64,000 nt of DNA from Pseudomonadota bacterium (lineage in GTDB: Bacteria > Desulfobacterota > Desulfovibrionia > Desulfovibrionales > Desulfovibrionaceae). The notes beneath the pieces are model-generated. The model was not told where the DNA came from, made no database searches, and worked only from the letters and a program-made list of their open reading frames with translations. How positions within the stretch are numbered: the stretch's first letter is position 1; each line of letters starts with the position of its first letter. Below, piece after piece: positions 49,125-56,819 of this stretch. The stretch is from the NCBI GenBank assembly GCA_018816865.1, contig JAHIUW010000023.1:64001-128000 (forward strand), in the 5' to 3' direction. The position numbers and the translations under genes are program-made.

Positions 49125-51677
49125 GTGGATATGGTGCAGAATACAACTATAGATGAAGTCCTTGCCCCCAAGCCAGAGGCTCGGCTGCGAATTTACGCGT
49201 ATGCCATTGAGGATGCCGCGCATAAAGGTCTTCTCAAGGTCGGGCAGACAATACGTGACGTGAAGCAGCGTGTTGCCGAACAGCTCAAGACTGCCGCGAT
49301 CAACAATTACAAGATCGTGTTGGACGAGCCCGCTGAGCGCGAGGACGGTACGCTCTTCACTGACCACAACGTGCGCGCTGCACTTGTGAAGAAAGACTTT
49401 GAAAATGTTGAAGGGGAATGGATGCGTTGCTCGGTCGATGAGGTGCAGACCGTGTTAACCGAACTCCGTTCAGGTCAAAAGCTCACCGGCACCCATTACG
49501 AAACGTTCTCAATGCGTCCTGAACAAGCCGAGGCCGTGAATAAGACCTATGAGTATTTTCATTCAATCTGGAAAGAGGACATGCACGCCGTGCCGCGTTT
49601 CCTCTGGAACGCCAAGATGCGCTATGGCAAGACCTTCACCACGTATCAGCTTGCAAAAAAGCTTGGTGCCAAGCGTGTGCTTGTGGTGACCTTCAAGCCC
49701 GCTGTCGAAGATGCGTGGCAGACGGACCTCGAATCCCATGTTGATTTCGATGGCTGGCAGTACCTTTCCCGCAAGTCTGAGGCCGACCCAACCACGATCG
49801 CCCCCAAGAGCCCTGTCGTCTATTTCGGCTCCTTCCAGGACTTGCTTGGACGCGATAGAGCCGGACACATCAAGGCAAAAAACGAATGGCTACATGCAGT
49901 AAATTGGGATTTGGTCGTCTTTGATGAATACCACTTCGGTGCATGGCGCGAGACCGCCAAGGAGCTTTTCGAGGGCGAGGACGAAGCGGTCGCCAAAGAT
50001 GAATCCAAGCTCGAATATGCCGTGGGGCTTGAGGCCATGAACGAAGGCCTCAGCGTGCTATCGAAAAACGAGCCTGACTATTTTTTGCCGATCACAACCA
50101 AGGCTTATCTCTACCTGTCAGGAACCCCCTTCAGGGCACTGGCCACGGGCGAATTCATCGAAGAGCAGATTTTCAACTGGACATATACTGATGAGCAGAG
50201 GGCCAAGGCGGAGTATGCCGCCAAAAACCCTGGCAGTTGGAATCCATATGGCTCGTTGCCGCAGTTGCGTCTGCTCACGTACCAAATGCCCGACGAATTG
50301 CTTGCGATTGCGAGTGGCGGCGAGTTCGATGAGTTCGACTTGAACGAATTTTTTGCCGCCACAGGCACAGGGGTGATGGCGCAGTTCAGGCACAAAAACG
50401 ACGTGCAGAAATGGCTGGACATCATCCGTGGGGCATATCTGCCGCAAGCGGTGGAAAGTTTGAAGACAGGAACGCGACCGCCTTTCCCGTATTCGGATGT
50501 TCGCCTTTTGCCCTACCTCCAACATTCGTTTTGGTTCCTGCCAAATGTCGCCGCCTGTCATGCCATGGCGAAGCTGCTGAGAGAGAAGCACAACACGTTC
50601 TGGCACGGGTATAAGGTCATCCTCGCAGCCGGTGCATCAGCAGGCATAGGGCTTGATGCGTTGCCGCCTGTGCGCGAAGCTATAAAAACAGGGTTTGAAA
50701 CGAATACCATCACGCTTTCATGCGGCAAGCTTACGACCGGCGTCACTGTGCCACAGTGGTCCTCGATTTTAATGCTCCGTAATTTGAAGTCGCCTGAGAC
50801 ATATTTTCAGGCCGCTTTCCGTGTTCAGTCGCCGTGGTCTATCAAGAATCCCAACGGGGACAACCCGAACGAGGAAGAAATCCTCAAGCCTGTCTGCTTT
50901 GTGTTCGACTTTGCGCCGACCCGCGCACTGCGGCAACTGTCTGAATACGGGATAGGGCTTTCGCCAAGCGAGCCGAACCCGGAGAACGCGGTCAGAGACC
51001 TTGTGTCTTTTTTACCCGTGCTTGCCTACGACGGGGCGAACATGACGCAGATCGACGCTGGCGGCATCCTCGACATTGCGATGGCGGGAACTTCGGCAAC
51101 GCTCTTGGCTCGCAAGTGGGAATCCGCATTGCTGGTGAATGTGGATAACGACACATTGCGCCGTATCCTGGATAATGAGGAGGCAATGGCCGCTGTCGAG
51201 CGTATCGAAGGCTGGCGCACGCTTGGCGACAATATCATTGAGACGATCATCAACAAGAGCGAGAAGGTCAAGGAACTCAAGAAGAAGGCCAAGGACGGGG
51301 AACTGACGAAGAAGGAAAAGAGAGAGCTGTCAGAAGCGGAGAAGGAGTACAAATCCAAGCGCAAGCTCATTCAGGAGAAGCTGATAAAGTTTGCCACACG
51401 CATTCCTGCGTTTATGTATTTGACGGACTTTCGCGAGAACACGCTTCAAGATGTCATTACCAAGATTGAACCTGAATTATTCCTCACTGTCACTGGCCTG
51501 ACTGTAAAGGATTTCCATCTTCTTGTTCGACTGAGGGTTTTCAATACCGAGCAAATGAACCAAGCCGTGTTTGCGTTTCGCCGATACGAGGATGCCTCAC
51601 TTCGTTATACAGGAATCGAGAGTCACGAGGGACTCCGCCATTATGGCCTCTACGATACTGTGGTGGCAAAAGATTAA
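49125..51677 (+). CDS. GIY-YIG nuclease / SF2 helicase fusion, restriction-like
   Basis: About 850 residues. The N-terminal domain (about 20-110) resembles GIY-YIG/T5orf172 nucleases: RIYAYAIED, LLKVGQTIRDVKQRVAEQ, and NVEGEWMRC. The SF2 motor follows: motif I AKMRYGKTF near 165, II VFDEYHFG near 266, III LSGTPFRAL near 331, V KLTTGVTVPQW, VI FQAAFRVQSPW near 562. A charged coiled coil (KKAKDGELTKKEKRELSEAEK) and a C-terminal domain end it. GTG 49125 is preferred because AGGAG lies 9 bp before it; a GTG at 49101 is in frame. With the two methyltransferases it forms one operon, so it is probably the DNA-translocating restriction enzyme. Confidence 0.85.
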   Translation: MDMVQNTTIDEVLAPKPEARLRIYAYAIEDAAHKGLLKVGQTIRDVKQRVAEQLKTAAINNYKIVLDEPAEREDGTLFTDHNVRAALVKKDFENVEGEWMRCSVDEVQTVLTELRSGQKLTGTHYETFSMRPEQAEAVNKTYEYFHSIWKEDMHAVPRFLWNAKMRYGKTFTTYQLAKKLGAKRVLVVTFKPAVEDAWQTDLESHVDFDGWQYLSRKSEADPTTIAPKSPVVYFGSFQDLLGRDRAGHIKAKNEWLHAVNWDLVVFDEYHFGAWRETAKELFEGEDEAVAKDESKLEYAVGLEAMNEGLSVLSKNEPDYFLPITTKAYLYLSGTPFRALATGEFIEEQIFNWTYTDEQRAKAEYAAKNPGSWNPYGSLPQLRLLTYQMPDELLAIASGGEFDEFDLNEFFAATGTGVMAQFRHKNDVQKWLDIIRGAYLPQAVESLKTGTRPPFPYSDVRLLPYLQHSFWFLPNVAACHAMAKLLREKHNTFWHGYKVILAAGASAGIGLDALPPVREAIKTGFETNTITLSCGKLTTGVTVPQWSSILMLRNLKSPETYFQAAFRVQSPWSIKNPNGDNPNEEEILKPVCFVFDFAPTRALRQLSEYGIGLSPSEPNPENAVRDLVSFLPVLAYDGANMTQIDAGGILDIAMAGTSATLLARKWESALLVNVDNDTLRRILDNEEAMAAVERIEGWRTLGDNIIETIINKSEKVKELKKKAKDGELTKKEKRELSEAEKEYKSKRKLIQEKLIKFATRIPAFMYLTDFRENTLQDVITKIEPELFLTVTGLTVKDFHLLVRLRVFNTEQMNQAVFAFRRYEDASLRYTGIESHEGLRHYGLYDTVVAKD

Positions 51678-51769
51678 AAATAGGCGACCATATAGTATGT
51701 TGATAAACAAGGAAATTCGAAACGACCTTTCTCTTTAAACGGATAATGATCGATGTGGAGGAAAGTTAG

Positions 51770-52084
51770 ATGAAACATGCTGCCAAAATAAAAAAGACAT
51801 CTGGTGGACTCCCTGCCGTTGAAGAGATTCCAGACGAACTCATAGAACAATTTATCATTTCAGTATTCAGCAGCAAGCCTCTAAATACATGTAAGCTTGA
51901 AAATATCGCATTGGATGTTTTCAAGTGCGCCGGATTTGCTTATCGCGGCAGTAATAAGGATGTAATGATTAGAAGAATTTGGTCATGTGTAGATCATTTA
52001 TTGAAACAGGGTTCAATCATTCAGTATCAAACGGCAACCATGACCAAAATCAAGCTTAACCCTGCTCATTCTCCCGCGAGATAA
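51770..52084 (+). CDS. Hypothetical protein, 104 residues, possible winged helix
   Basis: Starts at ATG 51770 with GGAGG upstream, 92 bp after the helicase gene on the same strand. The pattern ELIEQFIISVFSSKPLN, ENIALDVFKCAGF, RIWSCVDHLLKQGSI looks like a small winged-helix fold with a basic C terminus. I do not recognise the family. It may be a regulator or accessory factor of the preceding restriction-like operon; only position supports that. Confidence 0.6.
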   Translation: MKHAAKIKKTSGGLPAVEEIPDELIEQFIISVFSSKPLNTCKLENIALDVFKCAGFAYRGSNKDVMIRRIWSCVDHLLKQGSIIQYQTATMTKIKLNPAHSPAR

Positions 52085-52191
52085 AATATTCCTGTAACAT
52101 ACTGCAAAGTATAATTAAGTCAGCTTAGGGTTTTAATAAAAACACTGCACTCTCTTCGGATTAGATGTCTCTACTTGGCAATGGATTTAGT

Positions 52192-52872
52192 TTACGAGGA
52201 CGTTACACCCCAATCGCCCACCACCCATCCCGCAAATATTCCGACACCATTGGATTTTCCAAGCTCAACAAGGCCTGCTAGTGTTCTTGCCCCCATCAGT
52301 TCCAGGAAGGCCGCGAAGTCTTCAAACCGAGCCCTGTCATGGCTGAACGAGTGAATGAGCAGGACGGCACTAGGGACGTTGAATCTACGCGCCTCAATGA
52401 CAGCGGCAGCAGCCCTGTGCAGGAGTTGGTAGCGAACATTCTCTGGAATATCCGAGTTAATGCCAAGGGTTTCCTTAATGAACTCTAATCGCTTCCGCTT
52501 GCCGTTGCTCATACCTCTCGACCATTGGGCAAGAGTTGGTCCAAATGATTCGGCAACCTTCCCCTCGACGGCGATGGAGACAAGACGGTCATGAGCTTTC
52601 GCAAGGCACCAAAGATCGCACTGAGACGAAGCGCCACCTCCGGGCAACGGCACCTGATGTTCGGGGATAGCTAGCAGCAATTCAATGCCTCTAAAGGCTT
52701 CTAGGGCTGAGTTTGCGAACAGGGACGCGACCTCAGGAGGAAAGCCCTTCGACTCCTCCCATCGGCAAGCAAGGGCCTTGGCTGAGTAGCCTGTGCGCCA
52801 TTGCCGGTCAGGATTGGCAAGGAGTTGCTTCCAATCATCTGGGCCTGATGTGGGCACATAAAATTTTGGCAT
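52192..52872 (-). CDS. Uncharacterised protein with possible PD-(D/E)XK nuclease core
   Basis: 226 residues. It opens FYVPTSGPDDWKQLLANPDRQW, which resembles an uncharacterised family (I believe DUF6946, from memory). The stretch SQCDLWCLAKAHDRLVSI followed by AVEGKVAESF has the spacing D86 ... E103-x-K105 of a PD-(D/E)XK nuclease core, with an acidic helix before it (E64). Such a core would make it a metal-dependent DNA nuclease; this is inference. ATG 52872 follows AGGAG. It lies next to the restriction-like operon on the opposite strand. Confidence 0.65.
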   Translation of the reverse strand: MPKFYVPTSGPDDWKQLLANPDRQWRTGYSAKALACRWEESKGFPPEVASLFANSALEAFRGIELLLAIPEHQVPLPGGGASSQCDLWCLAKAHDRLVSIAVEGKVAESFGPTLAQWSRGMSNGKRKRLEFIKETLGINSDIPENVRYQLLHRAAAAVIEARRFNVPSAVLLIHSFSHDRARFEDFAAFLELMGARTLAGLVELGKSNGVGIFAGWVVGDWGVTSS

Positions 52873-52944
52873 CCGGGGCTCCTCTCAGGGATTCCTACAC
52901 ACCTTGCACCTGACTCGCCTTCAACAGCAAGCCCAGCCTCAACA

Positions 52945-52996
52945 TTTTAGTATGTAGTCATAGTCGTCTTTTCAGAAAACGTGCGTTACGCCGAAA
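52945..52996. repeat. Direct repeat copy 1 flanking the thermonuclease gene
   Basis: The 41-bp stretch 52956-52996 matches 53861-53901 at 39 of 41 positions; weaker similarity extends to 52945. It contains the inverted core TTTTCAGAAAA. Confidence 0.8.
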
Positions 52997-53082
52997 GTCT
53001 CTTCAGCTATTAGCTTCGCTAGTGACAGCATAAGCAGCAGCAAGCACGTATGCTCCGCAGCGCACTTCGCTCTTGTTCCCCA

Positions 53083-53739
53083 TCAGGGGTTACAAATCCC
53101 GCAAGGCTCAAACCCTGCGCGAATCGCTTCCTCTCTGGACTTGAATATAGCGGTGCAGTGCTCGCAGTCGAAATTGCGACAGCTAGGGCGGTGAAATTTC
53201 TGGCTCTTGATGTTCCCATGGTAAACGGTAGGGCTTGGTTCGGCTTTTGGCTGTGAGTCGTTTCCTCCCTTTCGATACGTCCATGGTGCCACAGCCTCGC
53301 TATCTGCCCAGAGCCCAGTTCTGTTAACCCTTGCCGTTTCTTCAATCGTGACCCAATCACGACATTCTGGTTTCTTGCAGTATTGTGAGTAGACCCAGGC
53401 AAGCCCTTTTCTTACCAGTTCTTCGCTCAGATTCCTGCCGTCATACAAGACCATGCCTACGGTTCTCCCGTAACGGTCTTGATCCACCGGTAGAACTTCG
53501 ACCTGACGGCCAAACACCTGCTCGGCAGTGAATTGCTTGGCTTTGGATCCAAAGGACTGGCTGCGTTCAGGTGCATCGACACCGTAGAGACGGATTTTGA
53601 CCTGCCGCATATCTGAGTTGAGCACAGTCACCGTGTCGCCATCGGCAATAGCTACGACCTTGCCTGTCCAAGCCCAGGCAGAGGTAGTGCATATTAGGGC
53701 AAGGACGAAAAGGAGCAGAACGGGGAAGGGCTTACGCAC
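53083..53739 (-). CDS. Secreted thermonuclease-family protein with C-terminal cysteine-rich domain
   Basis: 218 residues. A signal peptide (about 1-23, ends TTSAWA) is followed by an SNase domain with VVAIADGDTVTVL, the catalytic Arg and Glu in IRLYGVDAPERS and the second Arg in DRYGRTVGMV. Residues about 165-218 (YHGNIKSQKFHRPSC, CEHC, EPCGIC) look like an Ada-type metal-binding or DNA-binding add-on. It would degrade DNA/RNA outside the cytoplasm. GTG 53739 is the start, with GGGAG upstream. Near-identical repeats stand on both sides, so it may have arrived as a separate unit. Confidence 0.87.
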   Translation of the reverse strand: MRKPFPVLLLFVLALICTTSAWAWTGKVVAIADGDTVTVLNSDMRQVKIRLYGVDAPERSQSFGSKAKQFTAEQVFGRQVEVLPVDQDRYGRTVGMVLYDGRNLSEELVRKGLAWVYSQYCKKPECRDWVTIEETARVNRTGLWADSEAVAPWTYRKGGNDSQPKAEPSPTVYHGNIKSQKFHRPSCRNFDCEHCTAIFKSREEAIRAGFEPCGICNP

Positions 53740-53848
53740 TTATGGAGTTCTCCCAATAAGGGTTAGGTTTCCTGCTTGGTTTTATAATTTACTGGCGAGA
53801 TTGCCAGTGACGGCCTTGGTTGTAAATACAGCCTCTCACAGCCTCTAG

Positions 53849-53901
53849 TTTTAGCTGCATAGTCATAGTCGTCTTTTTAGAAAACGTGCGTTACACCGAA
53901 A
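53849..53901. repeat. Direct repeat copy 2 flanking the thermonuclease gene
   Basis: Second copy of the repeat at 52956-52996 (39 of 41 positions identical over 53861-53901), same orientation, about 900 bp apart. Confidence 0.8.
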
Positions 53902-54208
53902 AAATCGACGGGTAGCGTCTACCGTGCATATGCTGCAAGCATGTGTTGTTCGTCGCGTGGCTAATTCTTGTAGGCACGTTGCACTGAGCCGGCTCAATTG
54001 GAACGGCAGGTGGTCGGCCCTTGGTGCGAAGGCAGGCAGTTGGGGGTGAATTAATTTGCAGGCGTTGGATGTCATCGAATCACAGGGGGTGTTGAAGTCT
54101 ACGGTTAGAAATTAACGGTAAATAGAACAATTAAGAATATTGGGGACAACGCTTTTTCTTTTTTCCAACTTTTTTTCTTCAAAAACACACTGAGCACGAA
54201 GTGCTCTT

Positions 54209-54250
54209 TATGATTTAAATAAGAAATCTTTATTTCTTATTTAAATCATA
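54209..54250. repeat. 19-bp perfect AT-rich hairpin
   Basis: Arms TATGATTTAAATAAGAAAT (54209-54227) and its exact complement (54232-54250) around a CTTT loop. It lies about 100 bp beyond the stop of the winged-helix gene. It could act as terminator without a U-tract, cruciform or origin element. Confidence 0.8.
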
Positions 54251-54345
54251 TATAATAATTTCTGCATATTTATAATTTGCATATATATTTATAGTTAAAA
54301 ATTAATTGTTATCCAGCAGTTAAATAATAATTATAGATTCAACCA

Positions 54346-55068
54346 TTACTGATTAATGCTACGCTGTGGGGAGAAGTAGATGTACCAGTTGTTTTTTATT
54401 TGACCATGACTGCCACGGCCATGTTCATTCCAAAGGTATCCCTTGCCTTTGAGGCTTCTTATCGTCTTGTTTACATTGGTTGGGCTGACCCCTGCGAGTT
54501 CGGCAATTTTTTCATTGCCGACAAAATTAGTGGTGTCCCCGTTGATTGATTCATATCGCAGGATGGCAAGCATTACCTTCGCCTCATTACCGGTTAGGTT
54601 CCGTAGCTCATTGCTGATGAAGCTGTGCGGCACCTTGGAAAAGGTCTGGTCGGCTGAACCTTTTTGTACTTGGATTAGGGAATGAATATTCAGGACAAAG
54701 GGGTTGAGCCTGGCTTTTTGCTCAGGTTCAAGGTCATCAACTACTTGTTTAATTCTAAATGCCAAGTGCTTATAGCTAGCCCATTGTATTGAAATAATGC
54801 CCGGGAGTTCTGGAACAAAGCCAGACTGGTCCAAATACTTAGCCGCCTTTCTTAATCTTTTGATATCAATATGGTGCTCAAATGGTATATGCACTGTTTT
54901 TGTTTTCACAATCAAATCGATTGAGTATGGGCAGTGACCAAAGAATGAGCAGTATTCTCTGTCGCAGAACCCATCCTGCACAACCCAAGCACAATTCTCA
55001 TTTACATCATCAGCCCAAATGACCTCTGCTTCACGCCTCGTATATTGACCGATATATTTTTGTTCCAC
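54346..55068 (-). CDS. Winged-helix DNA-binding protein with N-terminal cysteine cluster
   Basis: About 240 residues. The C-terminal third is a winged helix (GNEAKVMLAILRYES, EKIAELAGVSPTNVNKTIRS, then GYLWNEHGRG). The N-terminal part has closely spaced cysteines (GFCDREYCSFFGHC), a possible metal or redox site. GTG 55068 is preferred because GGGAG lies about 8 bp upstream; a GTG at 55083 is in frame. Placed next to an AT-rich hairpin region, it could be a replication initiator or transcription regulator of the element. I cannot assign a family. Confidence 0.65.
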   Translation of the reverse strand: MEQKYIGQYTRREAEVIWADDVNENCAWVVQDGFCDREYCSFFGHCPYSIDLIVKTKTVHIPFEHHIDIKRLRKAAKYLDQSGFVPELPGIISIQWASYKHLAFRIKQVVDDLEPEQKARLNPFVLNIHSLIQVQKGSADQTFSKVPHSFISNELRNLTGNEAKVMLAILRYESINGDTTNFVGNEKIAELAGVSPTNVNKTIRSLKGKGYLWNEHGRGSHGQIKNNWYIYFSPQRSINQ

Positions 55069-55312
55069 AGCTAAGTCTCCCACTAAGGTTTCTGTATATG
55101 CCTATATTAGATTTATGTTTGTGCTGAGTCTTACTATGCGCATGCCTATCTCTGCGCATAGTGCATCTAATTTTTCTTTGATATCTGCGCTCTACCAGCC
55201 TCTAAAATTTGAGGGGTATATGACTATGCGTCTACTGCTTCCCCGCTTCTCTCGCAGGGGCACCAGTGGAGAGCGGGGCTAACGTTTTTCAGAAAAGCGT
55301 CTTGCAACAAAA

Positions 55313-55537
55313 CTAACCACTCGGGCCTTCTCCTCGTATCGTCTCCGCCACCTCGTTTGTCTGTCCTTCCTCAGTCAGGAGGGAGACGGTTTCTTCGATG
55401 GTGAACAGGCGGTCAAGTCTCCCCCACGAGCCAACCTCAAAGAAGTCTCCGAGGCGGGAAACGAAAATACCAGCGAGTATTCTCCATTCGCCATCATTCA
55501 TTTTGGCAAGAGATTTCAAGTAAGGCATAGAGCTCAT
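55313..55537 (-). CDS. Small hypothetical protein near the attR end
   Basis: 74 residues (MSSMPYLKSLAKMNDGEWRI, then SRLGDFFEVGSWGRLDRLF). ATG 55537 or the in-frame ATG 55528 may be the start; AGGGATGAG lies before the latter. No family recognised. It is the last gene before the junction and could be a recombination directionality factor by position and size; this is speculation. Confidence 0.45.
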   Translation of the reverse strand: MSSMPYLKSLAKMNDGEWRILAGIFVSRLGDFFEVGSWGRLDRLFTIEETVSLLTEEGQTNEVAETIRGEGPSG

Positions 55538-55651
55538 CCCTGACTAGTTTTGGTTTTGCATGTGCCAATATTTTATCCATATAAATCGTAACATTATCAT
55601 CCAAACGTCCCAGAAAATTCAAATGGGAAAAATCTAAGCGGGGAAGTGTAT

Positions 55652-55685
55652 CTAGTTTTCTTAACTAAAGGGCCAGGAGCACGCC
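55652..55685. other. attR junction of the integrated element
   Basis: Element sequence CTAGTTTTCTTAACTA, shared AAG at 55668-55670, then host sequence GGCCAGGAGCACGCC that continues comM. Combined with the attL half, the attP reads as a 34-bp imperfect inverted repeat starting CTAGTT and ending AACTAG. Confidence 0.85.
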
Positions 55686-56603
55686 AAACGGGCCATCGAG
55701 ATCGCTGCGGCGGGCGGCCACAACCTGTTGTTCATCGGCCCGCCGGGCAGCGGCAAGACCATGCTGGCCTCGCGCATCCCCACGGTGCTGCCGCCCCTGG
55801 AGTTCGACGAGGCCCTGGAGGTCACCAAGATCTATTCCGTGGCCGGGTTGCTCAACGGCGAATCCCTGAAGGTCTGGCGGCCGTTCCGCAGCCCGCATCA
55901 CACGATTTCCCATCCCGGTCTGGTCGGGGGCGGTGCCTATCCCCGGCCCGGCGAGGTCAGCCTGGCCCACCGGGGGGTGCTGTTCCTGGACGAGTTGCCC
56001 GAGTTCAAGAAGCACGTGCTGGAGGTCCTGCGCCAACCCCTGGAGGACGGGCAGGTGACCATCTCGCGGGCGGCCATGTCCCTGACCTATCCGGCGGACG
56101 TGATGCTGGTGGCGGCCATGAATCCCTGTCCCTGCGGCTATCTGGGTGACAACAAACATGCCTGCGCCTGTTCGGCCCATCAGGTGGGCCAGTACCGCAG
56201 CCGCATTTCAGGACCCCTGCTAGACCGCATCGACCTGCATGTGGAGGTGCCTGCCGTGGCCTACCAGGACCTGCGTCAGAGCGGCAAGGGGGCGGACTCG
56301 GCCTCCATGCGCTCGCGCATTCTGGCGGCTCGTGTGGTGCAGGCCAGACGTTATGCGGGCCTGCCCGTGCGCACCAATGCCGACCTCTCGGGCAAGCTGC
56401 TGGATGAGCATTGCGCCCCCGGTGCGCAGGGCCAGGAGTTTTTGGGACGGGCCGTGAACAGCCTGGGGCTGTCGGCCCGAGCCTACACGCGCATCCTGCG
56501 CATCGCCCGGACCATCGCCGACCTCGAGGGTGCCGAGCACATCGGCGTGCCGCAATTGGCCGAGGCCGTGAACTACCGCACCATGGATCGTAATTCCCTG
56601 TAG
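55668..56603 (+). pseudogene. comM: 3' part of interrupted comM/yifB
   Basis: Encodes the AAA+ ATPase and C-terminal domain of ComM from [18 protein letters not shown] to the natural stop. It has Walker [12 protein letters not shown], Walker [14 protein letters not shown], the zinc-type [10 protein letters not shown] loop, and the Mg-chelatase C-terminal domain ([17 protein letters not shown]). The codon frame is exactly continuous with the 5' part when the element is removed (199 + 310 codons plus stop). It has no own start site; the first in-frame ATG (55728) lacks a Shine-Dalgarno site. Confidence 0.93.
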
Positions 56604-56819
56604 CTCACCGTTGCCTCGGCGGCCATGAACCCCTCCCCCTTGTTGTTCGCGGTGGATTCCTTGCTGCGCTGGAAGTTCTTGTCTCTCTGAGGGATTTTTG
56701 AAATACAAAGTCTTCGCTCGCGGTTTTGGGAAGGAAACCCACTCTCGGAAGGGGCCGCATAGTCCAGGCCATCAGCTCAGTATTCAGCTTCAGGCCAACC
56801 GATTGCCAAGAAGGGAACA

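Larger units (their letters stand above)
53740..54345. other. AT-rich gene-free stretch with repeats and hairpins
   Basis: About 600 bp. From the thermonuclease side it holds direct repeat copy 2 (53849-53901), then very AT-rich sequence from 54100. A GAGCAC/GTGCTC hairpin is at 54192-54206 and a 19-bp perfect hairpin at 54209-54250. Multiple ATATTT/ATTTGCATAT runs follow. No gene. A replication origin or a control region is possible; no iterons were recognised. Confidence 0.5.
43616..55670. mobile_element. 12,055-bp integrative element inserted in comM
   Basis: Both ends are defined by the break in comM and the shared AAG. Genes inside: large serine recombinase, small serine recombinase, zinc-ribbon remnant, two adenine methyltransferase-like proteins, GIY-YIG/SF2 helicase, a 104-residue protein, a possible PD-(D/E)XK protein, a secreted thermonuclease, a winged-helix protein and a small unknown gene. 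It carries no conjugation or phage structural genes. Codon and base composition are visibly lower in GC than the flanks. This fits a mobile defence island moved by serine integrase. Confidence 0.92.

Noticed and set aside
52956-53901. Repeats considered as integron attC sites or a CRISPR array
   Set aside because: Only two copies, spaced by a gene; GTTACGC/GTTACAC does not fit the attC GTTRRRY core and no integron integrase is present.
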